From Roseburia sp. CAG:309 (GTDB taxonomy: Bacteria; Bacillota; Clostridia; Lachnospirales; Lachnospiraceae), in assembly GCA_000434115.1 (NCBI GenBank), contig FR893917.1:1-6226 (forward strand): 6,226 bases of DNA, read 5' to 3'. Positions within the stretch are counted from its first letter, which is position 1. The number at the start of each line of letters is the position of its first letter. A program made the position numbers and the translations under genes. Under the pieces are notes generated by a model. The model worked only from the letters and a program-made list of their open reading frames with translations, did not search any database and was not told the DNA's origin. Below are positions 1 through 5,956 of this stretch, piece after piece.

Positions 1-2
1 AT

Positions 3-38
3 GTGACGACTGTCACGATGATGAGCTCCGTGAGGAGC
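3..38. other. Two small tandem hairpins at the window's left edge
   Basis: Two perfect short inverted repeats lie close together. GTGAC (3-7) pairs with GTCAC (12-16) around a 4-nt loop. GCTCC (25-29) pairs with GGAGC (34-38) around GTGA, which has the GNRA tetraloop form. Neither is followed by a T-run, so they do not read as intrinsic terminators. They could be the tail of a structured RNA, a dispersed intergenic repeat, or the 3' end of an unseen upstream gene. Two forward frames are open from the window edge and end at stops at 63-65 and 77-79, too short to judge. I do not recognise a riboswitch family. Confidence 0.4.
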
Positions 39-52
39 GAAGAATGGGCAGG

Positions 53-80
53 TATAATTTTATAGTTATAAATTTATAAC
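53..80 (+). promoter_or_regulatory. Perfect -10 box followed by a 16-bp palindrome
   Basis: TATAAT at 53-58 matches the sigma-A -10 consensus exactly, but the bases 17-18 bp upstream (around 29-35) are a poor -35 and there is no TG extension. A start driven by it would fall near 65. That is the first base of a perfect palindrome, GTTATAAA/TTTATAAC (65-80). The position suits an operator for a repressor of the downstream surface protein gene. In such an AT-rich stretch the palindrome could also be chance. Confidence 0.3.
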
Positions 81-119
81 ATAAAAGTTATGAAAAAAGT
101 ATAAAATACATATTGCATT

Positions 120-148
120 TTGGTAAAACATCATATAAAATTTGTAAT
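120..148 (+). promoter_or_regulatory. Candidate promoter of the surface protein gene
   Basis: TTGGTA (120-125, four of six matches to TTGACA) and TGTAAT (143-148, five of six matches to TATAAT) are separated by exactly 17 bp. Transcription would begin near 155, leaving a leader of about 36 nt before the ATG at 191. The match is moderate and the region is AT-rich, so the perfect -10 at 53-58 is a competing candidate. Confidence 0.35.
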
Positions 149-178
149 AACAATAAAACCATATTTTGGAAGATAGAA

Positions 179-190
179 AGGGAGAGAAAA
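179..190 (+). promoter_or_regulatory. Ribosome binding site that fixes the surface protein start
   Basis: AGGGAG (179-184) sits 6 nt before the ATG at 191. The residues that follow form a proper signal peptide (basic MEKIMKR, then a hydrophobic core). An in-frame ATG at 113 would add 26 polar residues in front of the signal peptide and has no comparable Shine-Dalgarno sequence, so 191 is preferred. Confidence 0.7.
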
Positions 191-2494
191 ATGGAAAAGA
201 TTATGAAACGTATAATGGCAGTTGTATTGCTGGTGTCGATGGCAGTGGCGTCGATAGGAATTGTGCCGCGGAAAGTAGAAGCGTCAACAACCTACCAGTA
301 CAAAGCAAATTTGAGGAATTTGCTAAGTGACTATCAGTATGTGGTGAAGGAAAACCTTGAGGCAAAAACACATACTATGGGAGGCGTGGCTGTAGGTGGA
401 AATTGTAAAATGGCTGATTTTGCAGATGCTATGGTGAGCCCGAGTTATGCGGGAAATCTAGTGAAAGTGGGAAATGTAAAGGACACACCTTCGCCAGGAG
501 TTCCGAAGGGGTACCACACCAAAAAATTCTATTATACCTACAAAGAGGCCAATGCTTTTGAAAACTATCAGGCCTCAAAATTTGAACAAAATACATATTT
601 GGATATGGTGTCGGCTTTTCACACCATTCAGTCTGAATCGACAGCTCTTGTATCCGGGGCAGAAAAAGCAGTGGTAACCGGAAATAAGATTATAATTGAT
701 TTTTCAAAAGCAAAAAAATATGAAGTGCCGGCAAATCTGATCTCGGGTGACCGAAGTGTGACATTGGACATTGTAGGGCTGGCATCTCCGGACGATCTGC
801 GTGATGAGGAATACAGCATTTCTGTTACCGGATTAAAAGATACAATAGTTTTTGTTGATTTTGGGGTAACCAGCAAGCCGGCAGCTGCAGATAAAATTTT
901 GCCGGTTACTTGGAAGGGTCAGCCGATGAACAATAAATTGAAAAAAATATCATCGGATAATTATGCCGGGGCTCAGTTTGTAAACTCCGGTATGAAATTA
1001 ATCTGGAATTTCCCGGATGCAACAAAAATGATGGCAGAATACATCTCGGGGCATTTTGTGGCACCGCAGGCGGATCTTACAATCAGTGGCGGAAATTTTG
1101 AGGGAGGTGTAGTTGCTAAAAGTGTGACCTCCGGTGCGGAGGGACATTTTTACCCATATTTTAAAGTGGGAACACCTCGTGATACTGTACCTGGGGCGAA
1201 ACCGGCATTGAAGATTATTGAGACAGCATTGGTAAAAGTGCTGGTCGAAGTAGGAGATGACGAGGAAATTAAATTTATTAAGGATAAAGGCGGTAATGAT
1301 GTTGTTATCAATTGGGATAATGCAGATTACCAGTGGCAGGTATTTGACAAAAAAACGGGTACATGGAATGACATCCCGGGAGCAAATGGGGCAGTTTTAA
1401 ATCCTGACAAGAGCTTGGAAGGAAAACAGATACAATGTACCGTGACAGGAAAAAATGACTATACCGGACAGGCGGTTGCAGAAGGCGTTGTGCGAGCTCT
1501 TCCGCCGGTGGAAAAACAGACGAGTGAGACGGGTATAACCATTGAAGCAGAGGATGGCTTTGAATATGAAATCCGAGATAAGAGTGGCAATATTGTAATA
1601 CCATGGGTGACGGATGGATGTGCGAAAGATGGAGATGGCGTGACAGGAAGTATTACATTTAACGGTTTAAAATCAGATACTTCTTATGATGTGGTAAAAC
1701 GCGCTGCAGATTTGGCTGTCACAGAAAGCCGTATTACGGAAATGCGTACAAAAAGTACCAATCCTTCGCCAAGTTTGGTTCCAAATCCGGGCAGCACATC
1801 GAGTGCAGCACCAAGTGTGACTACAGGTGGTACCAGCGGTACGCAAACGACAGGACAAAAGCCGGGAGAGACGCCAAAGACAACATTGCCGCCGGAAGAT
1901 CAGACGATTGGAAAAGGCACCGTGGAATTAAAAATTCCGACAATTGTTATGAAGAAAATTATGGCGCCGAAGATGAAATTCCGCATCAAGCTTTTGAATC
2001 AAAAAGGAGCAAAGGTAAGATGCAGCTCCAGTAATAAAAAGATAGCGACGATTGACAAGAACGGACTGGTCAAGACAAAGAAAAAACTGGGAAAAGCCAA
2101 GTTGGTTATCAATGTGACAAAAGGAAAGAAAAAAATCCAGTATATCGTTAATCTTGTAGTCCGCACAACGATTAAGAAAAACTACAGTTTATATAAGTAT
2201 AAAACAAGTTACAAATATCCAAGCGTAAGCTTATACAAACTGCTTCCAAAAGGGAAGACATATAAGATTCAGCTTCTGCATCTCAATAAGACCGCAAAAG
2301 TAACTTATAAGTCCGGTAACCCGTCTATCGCTAAGGTTGACAAAAAAGGAAAAGTGACACCGGTGAAAAACGGACGTGCCGATATTACAGTAACGATTGT
2401 GCAAAATGGAATTACGTACAAATATTTTGTTGTAGTCCGATCGACGGAAAAGGGCGTGGAGTCCAATACCTCGTATTTGAAAGTGATTCGATAA
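191..2494 (+). CDS. Secreted multidomain adhesin-like surface protein (choice-of-anchor A domain, Big_2 repeats)
   Basis: The protein has 767 residues from the ATG at 191. Residues 1-31 form a signal peptide (MEKIMKR, hydrophobic core, VEA before the likely cut), so it is exported. Residues about 35-324 resemble the choice-of-anchor A family of surface adhesins: an early VAVGGN motif (66-71) and a C-terminal part with LIWNFPDAT (270-278), FVAPQADLTISGGN and GVVAKS. Residues about 338-436 look Ig-like (YQWQ at 380, then GKQIQCTVTG). Residues about 440-522 look fibronectin-III-like (FNGLKSDTSYDVV). A Ser/Thr/Pro/Gly linker (523-575) leads to two Lys-rich Big_2-like domains (577-658 and 661-750), each with an S(S/G)N-x-x-IA-x-(I/V)D-K-x-G-x-V core. 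No LPXTG signal, C-terminal membrane helix or S-layer homology domain is present. A role in attachment to host or matrix is inferred from the family; the ligand is unknown. It looks monocistronic, ending at the terminator at 2532-2580, and its codon use is less biased than that of the genes that follow. Confidence 0.8.
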   Translation: MEKIMKRIMAVVLLVSMAVASIGIVPRKVEASTTYQYKANLRNLLSDYQYVVKENLEAKTHTMGGVAVGGNCKMADFADAMVSPSYAGNLVKVGNVKDTPSPGVPKGYHTKKFYYTYKEANAFENYQASKFEQNTYLDMVSAFHTIQSESTALVSGAEKAVVTGNKIIIDFSKAKKYEVPANLISGDRSVTLDIVGLASPDDLRDEEYSISVTGLKDTIVFVDFGVTSKPAAADKILPVTWKGQPMNNKLKKISSDNYAGAQFVNSGMKLIWNFPDATKMMAEYISGHFVAPQADLTISGGNFEGGVVAKSVTSGAEGHFYPYFKVGTPRDTVPGAKPALKIIETALVKVLVEVGDDEEIKFIKDKGGNDVVINWDNADYQWQVFDKKTGTWNDIPGANGAVLNPDKSLEGKQIQCTVTGKNDYTGQAVAEGVVRALPPVEKQTSETGITIEAEDGFEYEIRDKSGNIVIPWVTDGCAKDGDGVTGSITFNGLKSDTSYDVVKRAADLAVTESRITEMRTKSTNPSPSLVPNPGSTSSAAPSVTTGGTSGTQTTGQKPGETPKTTLPPEDQTIGKGTVELKIPTIVMKKIMAPKMKFRIKLLNQKGAKVRCSSSNKKIATIDKNGLVKTKKKLGKAKLVINVTKGKKKIQYIVNLVVRTTIKKNYSLYKYKTSYKYPSVSLYKLLPKGKTYKIQLLHLNKTAKVTYKSGNPSIAKVDKKGKVTPVKNGRADITVTIVQNGITYKYFVVVRSTEKGVESNTSYLKVIR

Positions 2495-2521
2495 AATTGC
2501 AATTTTTCTACTGAAAAACTC

Positions 2522-2551
2522 TTGACAAATCAAGGCCACACGAGCTATAAT
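2522..2551 (+). promoter_or_regulatory. Main promoter of the str operon
   Basis: TTGACA (2522-2527) and TATAAT (2546-2551) both match the sigma-A consensus exactly, with an 18-bp spacer. The expected start is near 2558, giving a leader of about 114 nt before rpsL. This is the strongest promoter in the window, as expected for ribosomal protein genes. It overlaps the upstream gene's terminator: the left stem arm lies in the spacer and the -10 lies in the hairpin interior. Confidence 0.85.
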
Positions 2552-2580
2552 AATCTAGCATGCGTTCGTGTGGTCTTTTT
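2532..2580 (+). terminator. Intrinsic terminator of the surface protein gene
   Basis: The left arm 2532-2543 (AAGGCCACACGA) pairs with 2566-2577 (TCGTGTGGTCTT) over 12 bp, with one G-T wobble at 2535/2574. The stem runs into a T-run at 2576-2580. The 22-nt interior can add a 4-bp inner stem, GCTA (2544-2547) with TAGC (2556-2559), leaving a 6-nt bulge. It begins 37 bp after the surface protein stop codon. The str operon -10 box lies inside the hairpin. Transcripts starting near 2558 lack the left arm and so cannot form this terminator. Confidence 0.75.
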
Positions 2581-2608
2581 GTGTACAAAAAAAACGGCAC
2601 TGACGGCA
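2576..2608 (+). other. rpsL leader elements: T/A hairpin and ACGGCA direct repeat
   Basis: The terminator T-run (2576-2580) is followed by GTGTAC and then eight A residues (2587-2594). The transcript can fold 2576-2582 onto 2585-2591 as a weak AU hairpin. Immediately after comes a direct repeat, ACGGCA at 2594-2599 and again at 2603-2608. No role is known to me; these are the only structured elements I see in the rpsL leader before the ribosome binding site at 2657-2664. Confidence 0.3.
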
Positions 2609-2671
2609 TGACAATTCTACATTTACTTTATAAAAGTGTGGATTCAAAAAAACTACAGGAGGTGAAAATTA

Positions 2672-3091
2672 ATGCCAACTTTTAACCAATTAGTAAAGCA
2701 GGGTAGAAAATCGGTTGCTAAGAAATCAAATTCTCCAGCACTTCAGTACACTTACAACTCACTGAAGAAGAAATCTACAGAGAGTGCTTCTCCACAGAAA
2801 CGTGGTGTTTGTACTGTTGTTCGTACTGCTACACCTAAGAAGCCTAACTCAGCACTTCGTAAGATTGCCAGAGTTCGTCTTTCCAATGGTATCGAGGTAA
2901 CAAGTTATATTCCTGGTGAAGGCCATAACCTTCAGGAGCATAGCGTTGTTATGATTCGTGGAGGAAGAGTAAAAGACCTTCCGGGTACACGTTATCATAT
3001 CATCCGTGGAACACTTGATACTGCAGGTGTTGCTAACAGAAAGCAGGCTCGTTCCAAATATGGTGCGAAGAGACCGAAAGCAGGCAAATAA
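2672..3091 (+). CDS. rpsL: 30S ribosomal protein S12
   Basis: S12 sits at the 30S decoding centre and takes part in codon-anticodon checking. The 139-residue product carries the universal S12 blocks: PQKRGVCT (41-48), TPKKPNSALRK (54-64), EVTSYIPGEGHNLQEHS (75-91) and GGRVKDLPG (97-105), with the basic tail ARSKYGAKRPK. It is about 15 residues longer than E. coli S12 because of an insertion near residues 25-39, as is usual in Firmicutes. K56, K57 and K101 correspond to E. coli K42, K43 and K87, where streptomycin-resistance changes occur. All three are the sensitive-type lysines. T106 replaces the Val of the more common DLPGVRYH. The start is supported by AGGAGGTG at 2657-2664, 7 nt before the ATG. 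It is the first gene of the str operon, expressed from the promoter at 2522-2551. Confidence 0.98.
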   Translation: MPTFNQLVKQGRKSVAKKSNSPALQYTYNSLKKKSTESASPQKRGVCTVVRTATPKKPNSALRKIARVRLSNGIEVTSYIPGEGHNLQEHSVVMIRGGRVKDLPGTRYHIIRGTLDTAGVANRKQARSKYGAKRPKAGK

Positions 3092-3134
3092 TTCATATTT
3101 GTCATTACTAAAATTAAAAGTACCGGATTAATTT

Positions 3135-3162
3135 TTGCATCATATTTTATAGATTTTATATT
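3135..3162 (+). promoter_or_regulatory. Possible weak internal promoter before rpsG
   Basis: TTGCAT (3135-3140) and TATATT (3157-3162) are 16 bp apart in the very AT-rich first half of the rpsL-rpsG spacer. The -35 is weak (three of six) and the -10 is good (five of six). If used, it would give an rpsG-fusA transcript with a leader of about 80 nt that carries the hairpin motif at 3188-3217. Base composition alone could produce this match. Confidence 0.2.
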
Positions 3163-3187
3163 TATTAAAGGAAGAAGCAAGACTTAA

Positions 3188-3221
3188 ACTGGTGCGGACA
3201 CAGAAGTGAGTACCTGTGAAT
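3188..3221 (+). promoter_or_regulatory. Spacer hairpin motif, copy 1 (before rpsG)
   Basis: CGGACACAGAAGTGAGTAC starts at 3195, 55 nt before the rpsG start codon. It can fold with CAC (3199-3201) on GTG (3206-3208) around AGAA, enclosed by GGT (3191-3193) on ACC (3212-3214), and then AC (3188-3189) on GT (3216-3217) across a T-T mismatch. The same motif recurs before fusA at 3733. Its position in the rpsL-rpsG spacer parallels the place where E. coli S7 binds str mRNA to repress its own operon, but the similarity is positional only. Confidence 0.4.
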
Positions 3222-3242
3222 TAATAATATTATTAAGGAGGG
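3221..3242 (+). promoter_or_regulatory. AT palindrome joined to the rpsG ribosome binding site
   Basis: TTAATAAT/ATTATTAA (3221-3236) is a perfect 16-bp palindrome whose last two bases are the first two of the Shine-Dalgarno sequence AAGGAGGG (3235-3242). The latter lies 7 nt before the GTG at 3250. In RNA it would give at most a 6-bp AU stem with a 4-nt loop, probably too weak to block the site alone. The strong Shine-Dalgarno sequence supports the GTG start. Confidence 0.5.
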
Positions 3243-3249
3243 AAGTAAC

Positions 3250-3720
3250 GTGCCACGTAAAGGACATATTCCAAAAAGAGACGTGCTGGCAGATCCAGTT
3301 TACAAAAACAAAGTCGTTACTAAGCTGATCAACAACATTATGTTGGACGGTAAAAAAGGTGTAGCTCAGAAAATCGTTTACGGCGCTTTTGATGAAATCG
3401 CTGAGAAGACAGGAAAAGACGCTATCGAAGTATTCGAGGAAGCTATGAACAACGTTATGCCTGAACTCGAAGTAAAGGCTAGACGTATCGGTGGTTCCAC
3501 TTATCAGGTTCCAATCGAAGTAAAACCAGATCGTAGACAGGCTTTGGCTCTTCGTTGGCTGACTCTTTATTCACGTAACCGTGGAGAGAAGACAATGAAA
3601 GAAAGACTTGCCAGTGAAATCATGGATGCAGCAAACAATACTGGTTCATCCGTGAAGAAGAAAGAAGATATGCACAAGATGGCTGAGGCAAATAAAGCAT
3701 TTGCACACTATCGTTGGTAA
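3250..3720 (+). CDS. rpsG: 30S ribosomal protein S7 (GTG start)
   Basis: S7 is the primary assembly protein of the 30S head. It binds the 3' major domain of 16S rRNA and lies near the E site. The 156-residue product equals the usual Firmicutes length and begins with the family's MPRKG, so the GTG at 3250 is secure. Conserved blocks include EVKARRIGGSTYQVPIEV (74-91), ALRWL, RGEKTM, MDAANNTG and the C-terminal MAEANKAFAHYRW. It follows rpsL after 158 nt, a long gap for this operon, which holds a hairpin motif and an AT palindrome. In E. coli S7 is the translational repressor of the str operon. Whether this S7 regulates its own mRNA is not shown, but the structured spacers before rpsG and fusA are candidate targets. 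Confidence 0.98.
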   Translation: MPRKGHIPKRDVLADPVYKNKVVTKLINNIMLDGKKGVAQKIVYGAFDEIAEKTGKDAIEVFEEAMNNVMPELEVKARRIGGSTYQVPIEVKPDRRQALALRWLTLYSRNRGEKTMKERLASEIMDAANNTGSSVKKKEDMHKMAEANKAFAHYRW

Positions 3721-3723
3721 TCG

Positions 3724-3777
3724 CATGCAGACCGGACACAAAGTGTACGGTGCTGAATGGCGGATGCCTTGCGCATG
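3724..3777 (+). promoter_or_regulatory. Spacer hairpin motif, copy 2 (before fusA), with 16S-like segment
   Basis: The hairpin runs from 3728 to 3755: CAG/CTG and ACCG (3731-3734)/CGGT (3748-3751), a G-A mismatch, then ACAC (3736-3739)/GTGT (3743-3746), closed by an AAA loop, with G3752 bulged. CATGC (3724-3728) can alternatively pair with GCATG (3773-3777) to enclose the whole element. The stretch from 3733 shares CGGACACA, AAGTG and TAC in the same order with the copy before rpsG. GTGCTGAATGGCG (3750-3762) resembles the conserved 16S rRNA segment GTGCTACAATGGCG. Confidence 0.5.
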
Positions 3778-3792
3778 AGACGAGAATAAATT

Positions 3793-3806
3793 AGGAGGAA
3801 AAGAAC
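3793..3806 (+). promoter_or_regulatory. Ribosome binding site that fixes the fusA TTG start
   Basis: AGGAGG (3793-3798) lies 8 nt before a TTG at 3807. The protein read from there begins AGREYPLERTRNIGIMAHIDAGKT after the initiator, which matches the normal EF-G N-terminus with no missing residues. The next in-frame ATG (3855) would remove residues up to the P-loop, so the TTG is the start. Confidence 0.85.
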
Positions 3807-5924
3807 TTGGCTGGAAGAGAATATCCATTAGAGCGTACCAGAAATATTGGTATCATGGCTCATATCGATGCTGGTAAAACAACATTGACAGAGCGTATCC
3901 TTTATTATACTGGTGTAAACTATAAAATTGGTGAGACTCATGATGGTGCTTCTACCATGGACTGGATGGAGCAGGAGCAGGAAAGAGGTATTACAATTAC
4001 TTCTGCTGCTACAACCTGCCACTGGACTTTGGAAGATCACCACAAACCAAAAGCTGGTGCTTTGGAGCATCGTATCAATATCATCGATACTCCGGGACAC
4101 GTTGACTTCACTGTAGAAGTTGAGCGTTCCCTGCGTGTATTGGATGGTGCTGTCGGTGTATTCGACGCAAAAGCCGGTGTAGAGCCTCAGTCAGAAAATG
4201 TATGGCGTCAGGCTGACACATACAATGTACCTCGTATGGCATTCATCAATAAGATGGATAAAATGGGTGCAGATTTCTTTTATTCGGTTCAGACGATCAT
4301 TGACCGTTTGGGCAAAAATGCAATCCCTGTACAGATTCCAATCGGTAAGGAAGATGACTTTATCGGTTTGATCGATCTGTTCGAGATGGAAGCATACTAT
4401 TACAAAGATGATAAGGGCGAAGAAATCGAAATCACAGAGATTCCTGATGACTTGAAAGATCTTGCTCAGGAATGGCATGACAACCTCGTAGAAAAAGTCT
4501 GCGAGCTGGATGATGATTTGATGGAAATGTACATTGAAGGAGAAGAGCCTACCATCGATGCGATGAAAGCTGCTCTTCGTAAAGGTACGATCGCTAGTGA
4601 AGCAGTTCCTGTATTCTGTGGTTCTGCATATAAAAACAAAGGTGTTCAGAAGATGTTGGATGGTGTTATCGAATACATGCCGGCTCCAACAGATATCCCT
4701 GACATCACAGGAGTTGACGAAGATGGTAACGAAGTGACTCGTAAATCTTCTGATGACGAGCCATTCGCCGCTCTGGCATTTAAGATCATGTCAGACCCAT
4801 TCGTTGGAAAACTCGCATTCTTCCGTGTATATTCCGGTACAATGAACTCCGGTTCTTACGTACTGAATGCTACAAAAGGAAAGAAAGAGCGTGTAGGACG
4901 TATCGTACAGATGCACGCAAACAAACGTAACGAAATCGATAAGGTTTACTCCGGAGATATCGCCGCAGCTGTTGGTTTCAAAGTAACTACAACGGGTGAT
5001 ACAATCTGTGATGAGCAGCATCCGGTAATCCTTGAGTCCATGGAATTCCCTGAACCGGTTATCGAGCTCGCTATCGAGCCTAAGACAAAGAATGACCAGG
5101 GTAAAATGGGTGAAGCTCTTGCAAAACTTGCAGAAGAAGATCCTACATTCCGTGCTCATACAGATCAGGAAACTGGTCAGACAATCATCGCAGGTATGGG
5201 TGAACTTCACCTCGATGTCATCGTAGACCGTCTGCTTCGTGAATTCAAAGTAGAGGCAAATGTAGGTGCCCCTCAGGTTGCTTACAAAGAGACATTTACA
5301 ACACCTGTTGATATTGACAGTAAATATGCAAAACAGTCTGGTGGACGTGGACAGTACGGACACTGTAAAGTTAAATTCGAGCCTATGGATCCAAACGGCG
5401 AAGAGACATTTATCTTCGAGTCTACTGTAGTCGGTGGTGCGATTCCTAAGGAATACATCCCAGCAGTTGGAGAAGGTATCGAAGAAGCAGCACAGGCTGG
5501 TATTCTTGGCGGCTTCCCTGTACTTGGTGTAAAAGCTACGGTATGGGATGGTTCTTACCATGAAGTCGATTCCAGTGAAATGGCATTCCATATCGCTGGT
5601 TCCATGGCATTCAAAGATGCTATGAAGAAAGGTAACGCAGTACTTCTTGAGCCTATCATGAAAGTCGAAGTAACAATGCCTGAGGAATACATGGGTGATG
5701 TTATCGGAAGCTTGAATGCAAAACGTGGACAGATCGAAGGAATGGAAGACATTGGTGGAGGAAAACTCGTAAGAGCTTATGTACCTCTTGCTGAAATGTT
5801 CGGATATTCTACAGAGCTTCGTTCCGCTACTCAGGGTCGTGGAAACTACTCCATGTTCTTCGAGAAATATGCACAGGCTCCAAAGAATGTTCAGGATAAA
5901 GTTCTCGCACAGAGAAATGACTAA
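3807..5924 (+). CDS. fusA: Elongation factor G (TTG start)
   Basis: EF-G is the cytoplasmic GTPase that drives translocation of tRNA and mRNA and, with ribosome recycling factor, subunit splitting. The 705-residue product has the full domain order. The G domain (about 1-290) carries AHIDAGKT (18-25), switch I with QERGITIT (58-65), DTPGHVDF (94-101, catalytic-type His98) and NKMD (148-151). Domain II is about 314-410, III about 416-490 (from EPVIELAIEP), IV about 492-612 (with QSGGRGQYGH) and V from 613 (LLEPIMKVEV). The segment between ATT (68-70) and RIN (89-91) is about 12 residues longer than in Bacillus subtilis EF-G and 5 longer than in E. coli. It ends in tandem stops, TAATAA. It follows rpsG after 86 nt with no terminator, so it is co-transcribed. 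The antisense reading frames inside it are shadows of its biased codons. Confidence 0.98.
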   Translation: MAGREYPLERTRNIGIMAHIDAGKTTLTERILYYTGVNYKIGETHDGASTMDWMEQEQERGITITSAATTCHWTLEDHHKPKAGALEHRINIIDTPGHVDFTVEVERSLRVLDGAVGVFDAKAGVEPQSENVWRQADTYNVPRMAFINKMDKMGADFFYSVQTIIDRLGKNAIPVQIPIGKEDDFIGLIDLFEMEAYYYKDDKGEEIEITEIPDDLKDLAQEWHDNLVEKVCELDDDLMEMYIEGEEPTIDAMKAALRKGTIASEAVPVFCGSAYKNKGVQKMLDGVIEYMPAPTDIPDITGVDEDGNEVTRKSSDDEPFAALAFKIMSDPFVGKLAFFRVYSGTMNSGSYVLNATKGKKERVGRIVQMHANKRNEIDKVYSGDIAAAVGFKVTTTGDTICDEQHPVILESMEFPEPVIELAIEPKTKNDQGKMGEALAKLAEEDPTFRAHTDQETGQTIIAGMGELHLDVIVDRLLREFKVEANVGAPQVAYKETFTTPVDIDSKYAKQSGGRGQYGHCKVKFEPMDPNGEETFIFESTVVGGAIPKEYIPAVGEGIEEAAQAGILGGFPVLGVKATVWDGSYHEVDSSEMAFHIAGSMAFKDAMKKGNAVLLEPIMKVEVTMPEEYMGDVIGSLNAKRGQIEGMEDIGGGKLVRAYVPLAEMFGYSTELRSATQGRGNYSMFFEKYAQAPKNVQDKVLAQRND

Positions 5925-5956
5925 TAAATTTGTCGATATATTTTAACGATTGGGTG

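Noticed and set aside
113..190. Upstream ATG at 113 as the start of the surface protein
   Set aside because: It adds 26 polar residues before a clear signal peptide and lacks a good Shine-Dalgarno sequence, whereas the ATG at 191 has one at the right distance.
2231..2539. 102-codon minus-strand frame across the end of the surface protein gene and the str promoter
   Set aside because: It overlaps coding sequence and the str promoter and terminator, and its translation resembles no family I know.
2608..2634. Second promoter before rpsL (ATGACA and TATAAA)
   Set aside because: The spacer is only 15 bp and a consensus promoter lies just upstream at 2522-2551, so the extra call is not well supported.
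4791..5591. 266-codon open frame on the minus strand inside fusA
   Set aside because: It lies wholly antisense to a conserved EF-G and its Cys/Phe/Thr-rich translation mirrors the biased codons of fusA. It has no family resemblance and no evident ribosome binding site, so it is a shadow frame.
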